The notes: a model not told the origin generated them from the letters alone. DNA of 64,000 nucleotides from Acidobacteriota bacterium (GCA_021780315.1 JAJXYY010000030.1:1-64000); one strand, 5' to 3'; positions 9,984 through 19,424 are shown, counted from the first letter of the stretch. Program-made: numbers and translations.

Positions 9984-11408
9984 ATGGTCCTTCCCCTCCT
10001 TACCAAAAATCGTGCGGCCATCCTCACCACCGCCGCGCTCCTCACCGCGCTCATCGCCTTCACCGACTGGGCCATCCCCGCCGAAACCCCACTCTCACTC
10101 CTCTATCTCCTCCCCGTCGCGCTCGCCGCTACCGTCCTCTCCCGCACCAGCATCGTCGTCGTCGCACTCGCCTGCACCTTACTCGCCGAGCTATTCGACA
10201 GCTTCATCTGGAACCCGCAGGTCGGCATCCCACGCGATTTCCTCTACTTCTTCGCCTTCTGCGGCTTTGGTCTCTATGTCAGCGAAGGTGTCCTTAGCCG
10301 TCAGCGTGCCGCCCTCCATCTCACCGACGTCGAAAGCGAAATCATCGCCCGCCGCGACGCCGAAGAGCAGCTCCACGTCCTCATCGAAAGCAGTCCCGTC
10401 GCCATCCTCACCACCGACGCCAACAGCACCGTCCTCCTCGCCAACGACGCCGCCCACCGCCTCCTCGGCCTCCCACCCACCACCCTCGCCGGACAACCCG
10501 TTCAAACCTACCTCCCTGCACTCGCCACCGTCCCGCCGCTCCGCCAAGGACAGCCGTCCTTCCGCACCGTCATGCAATGCAGCGGCCACCGCAGCGACGG
10601 CGATCCCTTCATGGCAGAGATCTGGTTCTCCACCTACCTCACCTCCGCCGGACCACGCCTCACCGCCATCGTCGTCGATACCTCCCAGGATATGCGCGAC
10701 CGCGAAGAAGCCAATCTCTACCATCTCCTCGCCGGCTCACGCATCCTCGTCGGAGCAGTCTCGCACGAAGTCCGCAACGTCTGCGGAGCCATCGCCCTTG
10801 TCCACGAAAACCTAGCCCGCAGACACACCCTCGATGGCGATCAGGACTTCGAAGCCCTCGGCACACTCGTCCTCGCTCTCGAACAGATCGCCTCCATGGA
10901 TCTACGTCAAGCCGCCAACCAGGCAGTCCAACTCGACCTACCCTCCTTCCTTGATGAACTCCGCGTCATCATCGGTCCCGCACTCCACGAGCAGGACATC
11001 CGCGATCACTGGCTCATCGAGCCCGATCTCCCACCCGTCTGGGCTGATCGTCAAAGCCTCATCCAGGTCTTCCTCAACCTCAGCCGCAACAGCCAGGCCG
11101 CCATGGCCAACCAATCGGAACGCCTCCTCACCATCCACGCTCAGTCCGCCCCGCACGGCGTCGTCATCTCCCTCGCCGACAATGGCCCCGGCGTCCACTC
11201 CCCCGAACTTCTCTTCAAGCCATTCCAGCCCCAGGCTCGCCAGACCGGTCTCGGCCTCTTCCTCTCCCGAGCCCTCATGCGTTCCTTCAAAGGCGACCTC
11301 CGTTATCAGTCCACCCCGCTCGGTGCCACCTTCCTCGTCGAACTGTCCACCCCACCCGTAGCTCCCAGTCCCGACCTACTCTCCGCCACCCCCCGCACCG
11401 CCAGCTAA
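9984..11408 (+). CDS. Membrane-bound PAS-domain sensor histidine kinase
   Basis: Sensor kinase of 474 residues. Residues about 10-100 form several hydrophobic helices with short loops, resembling small membrane sensor modules. A linker and PAS domain follow (about 125-235, 'LIESSPVAILTTD'). The kinase core has an H-box with His261 ('AVSHEVRNV'), an N-box ('NLSRNSQAAM'), G1 'DNGPGV' and G2 'GLGLFLSRAL'. The partner is almost certainly the NarL-type regulator that starts 6 bases downstream. The signal is unknown. Proximity to the czc operon hints at metal or envelope stress, but that operon is divergently transcribed and the link is only a guess. Confidence 0.85.
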   Translation: MVLPLLTKNRAAILTTAALLTALIAFTDWAIPAETPLSLLYLLPVALAATVLSRTSIVVVALACTLLAELFDSFIWNPQVGIPRDFLYFFAFCGFGLYVSEGVLSRQRAALHLTDVESEIIARRDAEEQLHVLIESSPVAILTTDANSTVLLANDAAHRLLGLPPTTLAGQPVQTYLPALATVPPLRQGQPSFRTVMQCSGHRSDGDPFMAEIWFSTYLTSAGPRLTAIVVDTSQDMRDREEANLYHLLAGSRILVGAVSHEVRNVCGAIALVHENLARRHTLDGDQDFEALGTLVLALEQIASMDLRQAANQAVQLDLPSFLDELRVIIGPALHEQDIRDHWLIEPDLPPVWADRQSLIQVFLNLSRNSQAAMANQSERLLTIHAQSAPHGVVISLADNGPGVHSPELLFKPFQPQARQTGLGLFLSRALMRSFKGDLRYQSTPLGATFLVELSTPPVAPSPDLLSATPRTAS

Positions 11409-11414
11409 CTCGCC

Positions 11415-12077
11415 ATGCCTACCAAAACTCCCGCTCCCATCCGCCTCCTCCTCGTCGACGACCACGGCCTCTTCCGCGAAGGCCTCAAGCGTCTCCTCGA
11501 AGCAGAGCCCGGCTTCACCCTCGCCGGCGACTTTCCCTCCGCAGACGCTGCCCTCCACGCCCTCCGCCACACCCACGTCGACGTCGTACTCCTAGACTTC
11601 GATCTCGGCGAGCAGACCGGCCTCCGCTTCCTGGAAGCCGCCCGCCAAATCAACTTCCAAGGACGCATCCTCATGGTCACCGCCGGCCTCAGCGACGCCG
11701 ATACCCTCCGCATCCTCCAACTCGGTGCTGCAGGCATCTTCCTCAAGCACAGCCCGCCCTCCGAACTCATCGCCGCCATCCGCCGCGTCCTCGCCGGCGA
11801 AGTCTCCCTCAATCCCGCCTCCCTCAACGCCATCGTCTCTGCCGCAGCCCACCCGCAACCTGCTCCCACCACCCTCAGCCCTCGCGAGCACGACGTCCTC
11901 AAAGCCGTCTTCGAGGGCCTCTCCAACAAGGAGATCGGTGCCCGCCTCGACATCTCCGAGGCTTACGTCAAAGCCGTCCTCCAGCAACTCTTCAACAAAA
12001 CTGGAGTTCGCAGCCGCAGCCAACTCGTCCGCATCGCCCTCGAAAAACCCAGCCTCTACGGAATCACCCCCTCCTGA
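11415..12077 (+). CDS. NarL/FixJ-type response regulator
   Basis: Two-domain regulator of 220 residues. The receiver has the acidic pair 'VDDH', the phospho-acceptor Asp61 ('LLDFDLG'), and a Lys in 'IFLKHS'. The C-terminal LuxR-type helix-turn-helix reads 'LSPREHDVLKAVFEGLSNKE'. All key receiver residues are present, so normal phosphotransfer from the kinase 6 bases upstream is expected. Targets cannot be named. Confidence 0.88.
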   Translation: MPTKTPAPIRLLLVDDHGLFREGLKRLLEAEPGFTLAGDFPSADAALHALRHTHVDVVLLDFDLGEQTGLRFLEAARQINFQGRILMVTAGLSDADTLRILQLGAAGIFLKHSPPSELIAAIRRVLAGEVSLNPASLNAIVSAAAHPQPAPTTLSPREHDVLKAVFEGLSNKEIGARLDISEAYVKAVLQQLFNKTGVRSRSQLVRIALEKPSLYGITPS

Positions 12078-12124
12078 CCTCCCACCACTCGCCCACCTCA
12101 CCTCTCCCGCGATACCATCTCTCC

Positions 12125-13156
12125 ATGCTGCGAGTCCCCTTCGACCTCCTCCGCAACACCCTCGAACAAGCCGTCCTCAACCTCGGCTTCTCCCCCGACC
12201 GCGCAGCCCTCTGCGCCCGCCTATTCGCCGAAACCACCCGCGACGGCGTATACACCCACGGCCTCAACCGCTTCCCCCGCTTCGCCGCCATGGTCCGCAA
12301 CGGCAGCATCGATATCCACGCCCAGCCCACCCTCGTCACCAGCTTCGGAGCCCTCGAGCGATGGGACGGACACCGCGGCCCCGGCAACCTCAACGCCTAC
12401 GCCGCCATCCACCGCTCCATGCTCCTCGCCCGCCAGCACGGCATCGCCGCCGTAGCCCTCGGCAATACCAACCACTGGATGCGTGGCGGTACCTACGGCT
12501 GGCTCGCCGCCGAGGCTGGCCTCTTCTCCATCTGCTGGTCCAACACCCTCGCCAACGTCCCCGCCTGGGGTGCCACCTCCCCCTCCATCGGCAACAACCC
12601 CCTCATCCTCGCCGTCCCCCGCACCAACACCGCCGGACAACCCACCCCCGTCATCCTCGATATGGCTGCCTCCCAGTTCTCCTACGGAACCCTCGCCTCA
12701 TACAGCAAACGCAACACCCCACTCCCCGTCCCCGGTGGATACGACTCCGCCGGCAACCTCACCACCGACGCCGCCGCCATCGAAGCCTCCCAGCGTGCCC
12801 TACCCGTCGGCTACTGGAAAGGCTCCGGCCTCGCCATCGTCCTCGACATGATCGCCGCCATGCTCTCCGGAGGCCTCGCCACCCACCAATTCGGCCCCGA
12901 TCCACTCCGCGAAGCAGGCCAGTCCCAGATCTTCCTCACCATCGACCCCTCCGCACTCGCTACCGCCACCGAACTCTACCACATCGCCGACGGCATCATC
13001 GACTCCCTCAAGCAGGCCACCCCCATCGACCCCGCCAAACCCATCCGCTATCCCGGGGAGCAAACCCTCCAACTCCGCGAAGAAAACCTCCGCCTCGGCG
13101 TCCCCGTTGACCCCGACATCTGGAACACCATCTCCGGCCCAGCCCCCTCCGCCTAG
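12125..13156 (+). CDS. yiaK: YiaK-like 2,3-diketo-L-gulonate reductase (Ldh2 family)
   Basis: NAD(P)H-dependent 2-oxoacid reductase of the malate/L-lactate/ureidoglycolate dehydrogenase (Ldh_2) family, 343 residues. The sequence follows E. coli YiaK closely from memory: 'DGVYTHGLNRFPRF', 'GNTNHWMRGGTYGW', 'WGATSPSIGNNPLI' and 'YWKGSGLAIVLDM' all have direct counterparts. YiaK reduces 2,3-diketo-L-gulonate to 3-keto-L-gulonate in ascorbate or lyxose-related catabolism. No yiaL-S genes are adjacent, so the substrate here may be another sugar-derived 2-keto acid. It precedes a sugar alcohol/lactone oxidase-like flavoprotein by 31 bases, which fits sugar-acid metabolism. Confidence 0.85.
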   Translation: MLRVPFDLLRNTLEQAVLNLGFSPDRAALCARLFAETTRDGVYTHGLNRFPRFAAMVRNGSIDIHAQPTLVTSFGALERWDGHRGPGNLNAYAAIHRSMLLARQHGIAAVALGNTNHWMRGGTYGWLAAEAGLFSICWSNTLANVPAWGATSPSIGNNPLILAVPRTNTAGQPTPVILDMAASQFSYGTLASYSKRNTPLPVPGGYDSAGNLTTDAAAIEASQRALPVGYWKGSGLAIVLDMIAAMLSGGLATHQFGPDPLREAGQSQIFLTIDPSALATATELYHIADGIIDSLKQATPIDPAKPIRYPGEQTLQLREENLRLGVPVDPDIWNTISGPAPSA

Positions 13157-13187
13157 CCAACCCCCTGCACCCCGCGAGCACATCATC

Positions 13188-14552
13188 ATGGATAAACGAG
13201 CTTTCTTGAAAACCACCGGAGCCTTCCTCGCCAGCAGCCTGCTTCCACATCAGGCCTCAGGCCAGACCACCACCGCACCCCTCCCAGCCCCCACCCCCCG
13301 CACCAACTGGGCCGGCAACTACACCTTCCACACCGACCACCTCCACCAGCCCAAATCCGTCGCCGAAGTCCAGCAGATCGTCCGCGCCTGCGACCACCTC
13401 CGCGCCCTCGGCTCCCGCCACTCCTTCAACGGCATCGCCGACAGCTCCCACAACCAGATCTCCCTCAAAGCCCTCGACACCATGACCATCAACCCCGCCG
13501 ACAGCACCGTCACCGTCGGCGCCGGAGTCACCTACGGACAACTCTCCCCTTGGCTCGACGCCCACGGCTATGCCCTCCACAATCTCGCCTCGCTCCCCCA
13601 CATCTCCGTCATCGGAGCCTGCGCCACCGGTACCCACGGCTCCGGCCCCACCAACGGCAATCTCTCCACCGCCGTCGCCGCCCTCCAACTCGTCACCGCC
13701 GACGGCAAACTCCTCACCGTCTCCCCCCAGCAAGACCCCGAACACTTCCGTGGAGCCGTCGTCAACCTCGGCGCACTCGGCATCGTCACCGCCGTCACCC
13801 TCCACATCCAGCCCACCTTCCAGATGCGCCAGATCGTCTACGAAGACCTCTCCATGGACCAACTCGAACACCACATGGACACCATCTTCTCCTCCGGCTA
13901 CAGCGTCAGCCTCTTCACCGACTGGCAGCACCACCGCATCTCCCAGATCTGGATCAAATCCCGCGTCCAGCCCGGCGGTCCCACCCCCATCCCACCCACC
14001 TTCTACGGTGCCACCCTCCAGCAGCACAAACTCCACCCCCTCAGCGGACACCCCGCCGAAAGCTGTACCGAACAGATGGGCATCCCCGGCCCCTGGTACG
14101 AGCGCATGCCCCACTTCCGCATGAACTTCACCCCCAGCAGCGGCCAGGAGATCCAGTCCGAGTACTTCGTCCCCCGCAACCGCGGCTATCAGGCCATGCT
14201 CGCCGTCGAGCAACTCCGCGACCACATCACCCCCCACCTCTTCATCACTGAACTCCGCACCATCGCCGCCGACAACCTCTGGCTCAGCGAAGCCCACGAC
14301 CGCGACTCCATGGCCATCCACTTCACCTGGAAGCCCGAAACCGACGCCGTCAACCACGTCCTCCCCCTCATCGAAGCCGCCCTCGCCCCCTTCGACGCAC
14401 GCCCCCACTGGGCCAAGGTCTTCACCATGTCCCCCACCCGCCTCCAGTCCCTCTACCCCCAGCTACCCGCCTTCCGCCAACTCCTCCAACACCACGACCC
14501 CCAGGCCAAATTCCGCAACGCCTTCCTCCAAACCAACCTCTACACCACCTAA
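13188..14552 (+). CDS. FAD-linked alditol/aldonolactone oxidase-like protein, exported
   Basis: Flavoprotein of the VAO/PCMH fold, 454 residues. It begins with 'DKRAFLKTTGAF', close to a twin-arginine signal (KR instead of RR), then a cleavable hydrophobic region. The FAD domain shows 'RALGSRHSFNGIADS' and 'GACATGTHGSG', the latter typical of xylitol/alditol oxidases and L-gulono-lactone oxidases; the C-terminal half fits the ALO domain. The ATG at 13188 is chosen over the upstream track start because the signal sequence begins there. Likely oxidises a polyol or aldonolactone in the periplasm. Whether FAD is covalent cannot be settled by eye. Confidence 0.78.
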   Translation: MDKRAFLKTTGAFLASSLLPHQASGQTTTAPLPAPTPRTNWAGNYTFHTDHLHQPKSVAEVQQIVRACDHLRALGSRHSFNGIADSSHNQISLKALDTMTINPADSTVTVGAGVTYGQLSPWLDAHGYALHNLASLPHISVIGACATGTHGSGPTNGNLSTAVAALQLVTADGKLLTVSPQQDPEHFRGAVVNLGALGIVTAVTLHIQPTFQMRQIVYEDLSMDQLEHHMDTIFSSGYSVSLFTDWQHHRISQIWIKSRVQPGGPTPIPPTFYGATLQQHKLHPLSGHPAESCTEQMGIPGPWYERMPHFRMNFTPSSGQEIQSEYFVPRNRGYQAMLAVEQLRDHITPHLFITELRTIAADNLWLSEAHDRDSMAIHFTWKPETDAVNHVLPLIEAALAPFDARPHWAKVFTMSPTRLQSLYPQLPAFRQLLQHHDPQAKFRNAFLQTNLYTT

Positions 14553-14611
14553 CCCACCCAAACCCTTGCTCCTGCCCTTGCCCTTGCACTATCAATTGCC
14601 GCAACCAAAGC

Positions 14612-14667
14612 CCGGGTGCCCCATACATACGGCAGTCTCACCGACGGATGTGTGGGAAGGTAAAACT
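14612..14667. repeat. Family A hairpin repeat
   Basis: Copy of the 'GGGTGCCCCAT' repeat: the opening motif, a stem (CCCATACAT with ATGTGTGGG) and a tail ending in 'GTAAAA'. It sits in the 267-base gap before larE, which also holds degenerate CTTGCC-rich low-complexity DNA near 14565-14590 and 14682-14700. Confidence 0.75.
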
Positions 14668-14819
14668 CCACCCACATGCCATTGCCCTTGCTTTTGCCCG
14701 CCCCCCCACTAACACCAACACCCTTGCCATCTCCCCTTACCGTGGCACCCGGCCAACACCATTTCTCACCCAACTCTCCTACAATATGTGTCTGTACCAA
14801 CGACCTCCCCTTGGCAAAC

Positions 14820-15680
14820 ATGAACCTCACCCAAAAATCCGCTCTCCTCACCACCACCCTCCGCGACCTCGGCTCCCTCCTCGTCGCCTACTCCGGCGGC
14901 ACCGACTCCGCCTACCTCGCCTACGCCGCCCACCAGACTCTCGGCGACCACATGCTCGCCGTCATCGCCGACTCAGCCTCACTCCCCCGCGCCGAACTCG
15001 CCGCCGCACTCGCCTTCACTGCCCAGCACCGCATCCCCACCCACATCCTCCACACCGAAGAACTCGACAACCCCGACTACCGGCGCAACGACGCCCACCG
15101 CTGCTTCCACTGCAAGGACGAACTCTTCACCCACATGGAGCGCACCCGCCTCACCCGTAACTTCCGCCACATCGCCTACGGCATGAACCTCGACGACCAG
15201 GCCGAATCCGTCGCCCGCTTCCGCCCCGGCCAGCAGGCCGCCGCACTCCACCACGCCGTCGCCCCCCTGGTCACCGCCCAACTAACCAAACCCGAGATCC
15301 GCACCCTCGCCCGCGAAGCCGGACTCTCCCTTGCCGACAAACCCGCCTCCGCCTGCCTCTCCTCCCGCATCGAGTACGGACGCCCCGTCACCCGCGAAAA
15401 CCTCGCCCAGGTCGAGCAGGCCGAAGCCGCTCTCCACGCCCTCGGCTTCCCCCAGGTACGCGTCCGTCACCACGGCGACCTCGCCCGCATAGAAATCGCC
15501 CGCCCCGACCTCCACCGCGCCCTCTCCCTCGATGCCCTCGACCGCATCACCGCCGCCCTCAAGCCCCTCGGCTTCCTCTACATCACCCTCGACACGCAGG
15601 GATACCGCTCCGGCAGCATGAACGACGTACTCCCCGCCTCCGCGATCACCCCCGCCGTACCCCGCCTCATGAAACAATAA
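14820..15680 (+). CDS. larE: LarE, sacrificial sulfur transferase for nickel-pincer cofactor
   Basis: LarE activates and thiolates the pyridinium dicarboxylate made by LarB, giving up sulfur on the way to the nickel-pincer nucleotide cofactor. The protein has 286 residues, normal for LarE. It has an N-terminal PP-loop 'SGGTDS' (25-30), a Cys pair 'CFHC' (95 and 98), and Cys179 in 'PASACLSSR' at the place of the sacrificial cysteine of Lactobacillus LarE (Cys176). Start at 14820 because the LarE alignment begins there; the longer track ORF adds a proline-rich low-complexity stretch. larC follows 5 bases downstream. The likely client is the LarA-family protein at 22347-23621. Confidence 0.9.
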   Translation: MNLTQKSALLTTTLRDLGSLLVAYSGGTDSAYLAYAAHQTLGDHMLAVIADSASLPRAELAAALAFTAQHRIPTHILHTEELDNPDYRRNDAHRCFHCKDELFTHMERTRLTRNFRHIAYGMNLDDQAESVARFRPGQQAAALHHAVAPLVTAQLTKPEIRTLAREAGLSLADKPASACLSSRIEYGRPVTRENLAQVEQAEAALHALGFPQVRVRHHGDLARIEIARPDLHRALSLDALDRITAALKPLGFLYITLDTQGYRSGSMNDVLPASAITPAVPRLMKQ

Positions 15681-15685
15681 CCACC

Positions 15686-17014
15686 ATGCGTATCGCCTAC
15701 CTCGACTGCTTCGCCGGCATCTCCGGTGACATGTTCCTCGGCGCCCTCCTCGACGCCGGAGTCGACCCCCAGGTCCTTCACCACGCCACCGCCGCCCTCA
15801 ACCTCGGAGCATCCCTACACATCGAAACCGTCGACCGCAGCGGCATCTCCGCCACCAAAGTCAACGTCATGCTCGGAGAGTCCCTCGCCGAAAACACCAC
15901 CCCGTCCCATACCCACGTTCCACCAGCAAAAGACCACACTCTATCCACCCAAAATACCGTCCTGAATCAGCCCCACCAGCACCCCCACTCCCACCAGCCT
16001 AAGACCCAGCACGAACATAAAGCAGGCCAACCACACTCCCACGGTCGCTCCCTCTCCACCATCCGCTCCCTCATCCAGGCCACCAGCCTCCCCGCTCCCG
16101 TCAAGCAAACCGCCATCCACACCTTCGAACTCCTCGGCGCCTCCGAAGCCAAAATCCATAACGTCGACATCGAAAAAATCCACTTCCACGAAGTCGGCGC
16201 CGTCGATGCCATCGTCGATATCGTTGCCGCCAGCGCCGCTATCCACGCGCTCAACATCGACCGCTGGTACGCCTCCCCTCTCAACGTCGGTGGCGGCATG
16301 GTCGATTGCGCCCACGGCCGCTTCCCCGTCCCCGCGCCCGCCACCGCCGACCTGCTCCGCGGACTCCCCACCTACTCCGCCCATATCGAAAAGGAACTGG
16401 TCACCCCCACCGGTGCCGCTCTCATCCGCGCCCTCAACCCCACCTTCGGCCCTCAACCCGCCATGCGCGTCCAGCACATCGGCTACGGCGCAGGCTCCCG
16501 CAACCCCAAAGACTTCCCCAACGTCCTCCGCCTCTCCCTCGGCGAATCCGACGAGGCTCCCAAACACCCCACCGACACCGTCACCATCCTCGAAACCGCC
16601 CTCGACGATCTCTCCCCTCAGGTCATCGCCCACGTCACCGAATCCGCCCTCACCCTTGGCGCGCTCGACGTCATGCTCACCCCCGTCACCATGAAAAAAG
16701 GCCGTCTCGGCACCCTCATCACCATCCTCACCGACGACGCTCACGCCCCCGCCCTCGAACGCCTCCTCCTCACCCAGACCACCACCCTCGGCATCCGCAT
16801 CCACCGCCAGCAGCGCTCCTGCATCGACCGTGCTCACACCACCGTCACCACCCCCTACGGAGACATCCGCATCAAGATCGGCTCCCTCCACGGCGAAGTC
16901 CTCAACGCCGCCCCCGAGTTCGAAGACTGTCGCACCGCCGCCACGCTCCACGCAGTCCCCGTCAAACTCGTCATCCAGGCCGCCACCGCCGCCTACCTCC
17001 AGCAAAAGCAATGA
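15686..17014 (+). CDS. larC: LarC, nickel insertion protein for nickel-pincer cofactor
   Basis: LarC inserts nickel into the pincer ligand using CTP. The protein has 442 residues with the standard opening 'YLDCFAGISGDMFLGALLDAG' and the conserved blocks 'HFHEVGAVDAIVDI' and 'LVTPTGAALI'. Residues about 73-118 form a His-rich, low-complexity insertion (many HP, HS and HE pairs), probably a nickel-binding or storage linker. In Lactobacillus plantarum LarC is made by ribosomal frameshift between two ORFs; here it is one continuous frame. Tight spacing to larE suggests one operon. Confidence 0.92.
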   Translation: MRIAYLDCFAGISGDMFLGALLDAGVDPQVLHHATAALNLGASLHIETVDRSGISATKVNVMLGESLAENTTPSHTHVPPAKDHTLSTQNTVLNQPHQHPHSHQPKTQHEHKAGQPHSHGRSLSTIRSLIQATSLPAPVKQTAIHTFELLGASEAKIHNVDIEKIHFHEVGAVDAIVDIVAASAAIHALNIDRWYASPLNVGGGMVDCAHGRFPVPAPATADLLRGLPTYSAHIEKELVTPTGAALIRALNPTFGPQPAMRVQHIGYGAGSRNPKDFPNVLRLSLGESDEAPKHPTDTVTILETALDDLSPQVIAHVTESALTLGALDVMLTPVTMKKGRLGTLITILTDDAHAPALERLLLTQTTTLGIRIHRQQRSCIDRAHTTVTTPYGDIRIKIGSLHGEVLNAAPEFEDCRTAATLHAVPVKLVIQAATAAYLQQKQ

Positions 17015-17033
17015 GCCATCCGCCCGCGCCAAC

Positions 17034-17095
17034 TTGGGTGCCCCATCTTCGCGCAGTATCATCGCGCTAAGGTGGGCATTCGCAAAGCGAACCGC
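17034..17095. repeat. Family A two-hairpin repeat between larC and larB
   Basis: Opening 'GGGTGCCCCAT', first stem (CTTcGCGC with GCGCtaAGG), then 'GTGGGCATTCGC-AAA-GCGAA', a second small hairpin. It fills most of the larC-larB gap and may affect expression across it. Confidence 0.75.
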
Positions 17096-17131
17096 AATCC
17101 TCCACTCAACCTCGATTCTCCCAGCCAGCCT

Positions 17132-17887
17132 ATGAACCCCACCACGCTCCTCGAACTCCTCGCCGAAGTCCAACGCGGCAACCTCACCCCCGCCGACGCC
17201 TCCACCCGCCTCGCCAACCTCCCCTTCGAGGACATCGGCCACGCCCGCATCGACCACCACCGCACCCTCCGCACCGGCCTCCCCGAGGTCATCTACGCCG
17301 CCGGAAAAACCCCCGCCCAGACCGCCGAAATCTTTGCCACCATGGCCGCCGCCGGCTCCAACGTCCTAGCCACCCGCGCCGACACCACCACCGCCGACGC
17401 CGTCCTCGCCACCACCCCCACCGCCCTCTACCATCCCCACGCCCGCGCCATTACCCTCCGCCAGTCCACCCCGCCCGCAACCCTCGGCCACATCGCCATC
17501 CTATGCGCCGGAACCAGCGATCTCCCCATCGCCGAAGAAGCCTCCGTCACCGCCGAACTCTTCAACACCCGCGTCTCCCGCATCTACGACGTAGGCGTCG
17601 CCGGACTCCACCGCCTCCTCGCCGTCCGCGACCAACTCCTCCAGGCCGACGTCGTCATTGTCTGCGCCGGTATGGAAGGCGCGCTCCCCTCCGTCGTCGG
17701 CGGTCTCGTCGCCGTCCCCGTCATCGCCGTCCCCACCTCGGTAGGCTACGGAGCCTCCTTCGCCGGAGCCGCCGCACTCCTCGGCATGCTCAACTCCTGC
17801 TCCCCCAACGTCACCGTCGTCAATATCGACAACGGCTTTGGCGCTGCTTATACTGCTGTTCTCATCGCACGCACCGCAAGTCGCTAA
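17132..17887 (+). CDS. larB: LarB, carboxylase/hydrolase for nickel-pincer cofactor
   Basis: LarB carboxylates nicotinic acid adenine dinucleotide and hydrolyses it, the first step of nickel-pincer synthesis. 251 residues from ATG 17132; the extra 20 residues in the track ORF derive from the upstream repeat. The C-terminal half is PurE (AIR carboxylase)-like, with 'CAGTSDLPIAEEA', 'VGVAGLHRLL' and 'CAGMEGALPSVVGGL'. Together with larE and larC the complete cofactor pathway is present. No larA is directly adjacent; the only LarA homologue in the window is 4.5 kb further right. Confidence 0.92.
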   Translation: MNPTTLLELLAEVQRGNLTPADASTRLANLPFEDIGHARIDHHRTLRTGLPEVIYAAGKTPAQTAEIFATMAAAGSNVLATRADTTTADAVLATTPTALYHPHARAITLRQSTPPATLGHIAILCAGTSDLPIAEEASVTAELFNTRVSRIYDVGVAGLHRLLAVRDQLLQADVVIVCAGMEGALPSVVGGLVAVPVIAVPTSVGYGASFAGAAALLGMLNSCSPNVTVVNIDNGFGAAYTAVLIARTASR

Positions 17888-17925
17888 CCCCATCTCCATC
17901 TCCAGCACCCATCAACGGAGCCACC

Positions 17926-18942
17926 ATGGAACGCCGAGACTTCCTCAAATCCGCCGCCGCCACACTCACCGCCGCCGCAACCACCTTTCCCGCCGCAGCC
18001 CAATCTCCCTCCCCTGCCGCCATCACCCGCCCCCAGTCGCCCGACATGATCTACCGCAATCTCGGAACCACCGGAGAAAAGGTCTCCGCCATCGGTCTCG
18101 GCGGACACCACATCGGTCGTCAGGCCGACCCCGCCGACAGCATCGCACTCATCCACAAAGCCATCGACCACGGCATCACCTTCATGGACAACTGCTGGGA
18201 CTACAACGACGGCATCAGCGAAGTCCGCATGGGCCAGGCACTCCGCGACGGCAACCGCGCCAAGGTCTTCCTCATGACCAAAATCGACGGCCGCACCGCC
18301 GCCGCATTCAACCGCCAACTCGAAGAGTCCCTCGGCAGACTCCAGACCGACATGATCGACCTCGTCCAGTTCCACGAGATCATCCGCATGGAAGACCCCG
18401 ACCGCATCTTCGTACCCGGCGGAGCCATGGAAGCCGCTCTCGCCGCCAAGCAAGCCGGCAAACTCCGCTACATCGGATTCACCGGCCACAAGGACCCCAT
18501 CGTCCACCTCCGCATGATCGACATGGCCCATCAGCACGGCGTCCACCTCGACACCGTCCAGATGCCCATCAACGTCATGGACGCCCACTTCCGCTCCTTC
18601 ACCAACGAAGTCATCCCCATCGCCCTCCAGCAAGGCATCGGAATCCTTGCCATGAAGACCTTCGGCGACTCCTTCGTCCTCCAAAGCAACACCGTACAGC
18701 CCATCGAGGCCCTCCACTACAGCCTCACCCTCCCCGTCTCGGTCGTCATCACCGGCATCGACTCCATGCCCATCCTCGACCAGGCGCTCACCGCCGCCCG
18801 CACCTTCCAACCCCTCACCCACGCCCAGATCGCCACCCTTCTCGATCGAACCCGTCAGGCCGCGCTCACCGGAAAATTCGAGCCCTTCAAAACCACCCAG
18901 CACTTCGACGGCACCGCTTCCAACCCCAAGTGGCTCGGCTGA
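17926..18942 (+). CDS. Tat-exported aldo/keto reductase
   Basis: AKR-superfamily oxidoreductase of 338 residues behind a twin-arginine signal ('ERRDFLKSAA', then an Ala-rich hydrophobic stretch to about residue 26). The barrel begins 'MIYRNLGTTGEKVSAIGLGG' with Asp in 'FMDNCWDYNDG', and Lys in 'FLMTKIDGR'; the usual catalytic Tyr position is occupied within 'CWDYNDG'. Tat export implies folding with cofactor before transport. CGGAG lies just before the ATG, 38 bases after larB. Substrate unknown; sugars or keto acids would fit the neighbourhood. The track ORF from 17503 is an overextension antiphase to larB. Confidence 0.82.
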   Translation: MERRDFLKSAAATLTAAATTFPAAAQSPSPAAITRPQSPDMIYRNLGTTGEKVSAIGLGGHHIGRQADPADSIALIHKAIDHGITFMDNCWDYNDGISEVRMGQALRDGNRAKVFLMTKIDGRTAAAFNRQLEESLGRLQTDMIDLVQFHEIIRMEDPDRIFVPGGAMEAALAAKQAGKLRYIGFTGHKDPIVHLRMIDMAHQHGVHLDTVQMPINVMDAHFRSFTNEVIPIALQQGIGILAMKTFGDSFVLQSNTVQPIEALHYSLTLPVSVVITGIDSMPILDQALTAARTFQPLTHAQIATLLDRTRQAALTGKFEPFKTTQHFDGTASNPKWLG

Positions 18943-19079
18943 ACCACCCACACCATCAACTCATTTCACCTTCATCTTGACAACCGTCCCCACACAGTCC
19001 TAACGTCGTCCTGCACGAATTTACCTGCAACCCACTGGACCCATCCACCAGCGCAGCAGGTAAATCAAGGGGACCAAGC

Positions 19080-19334
19080 ATGTTGCCGTGCCAAAACAGT
19101 ACGTGGTCCAAATCGATCGCTCGTTCCATCATCGCCCTCGCGATCCTCGCCGCCATCGTCACCGCGTACTACCTCCACGACCAACACCTGCTCTATATCC
19201 CCGAAATCACCATCCTGCTGCTCCTCCTGCTCGCCATCCTGCCGCCCAACATCGCCATACTCTTCCGTAAAGACGACATCGGTTCCTCCGCCTCCACCCT
19301 CGATCACAACCACTCCCACCACCACGCACGCTGA
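19080..19334 (+). CDS. Small two-helix membrane protein
   Basis: 84 residues with two hydrophobic segments (about 14-30 and 39-62) and a C-terminal tail with His pairs ('DHNHSHHHAR'). An AAGGGGA stretch precedes the ATG. I do not recognise the family. It stands alone between the aldo/keto reductase and the terminator of the opposite operon. It is probably real because of its clear hydrophobic pattern and ribosome binding site. Confidence 0.6.
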   Translation: MLPCQNSTWSKSIARSIIALAILAAIVTAYYLHDQHLLYIPEITILLLLLLAILPPNIAILFRKDDIGSSASTLDHNHSHHHAR

Positions 19335-19348
19335 TAGTCATAACCCAC

Positions 19349-19388
19349 AAAAAATCAGGGCGCATGTGAGTCCATCTCACACACGCCC
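19349..19388 (-). terminator. Rho-independent terminator of the uxaE-gntK-SDR operon
   Basis: On the minus strand: GGGCG..GTGAG paired with CTCAC..CGCCC (two mismatches in the middle), 5-base loop, then a T-run (plus-strand AAAAAA at 19349-19354). It lies 37 bases after the SDR stop codon. Confidence 0.8.
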
Positions 19389-19424
19389 CATGTACTGCCC
19401 GCAGCTATCAGCTGCCAGATCGCT

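Noticed and set aside
15941-17260. 439-codon - strand ORF
   Set aside because: Gly/Glu/Asp-rich antisense shadow of larC and larB.
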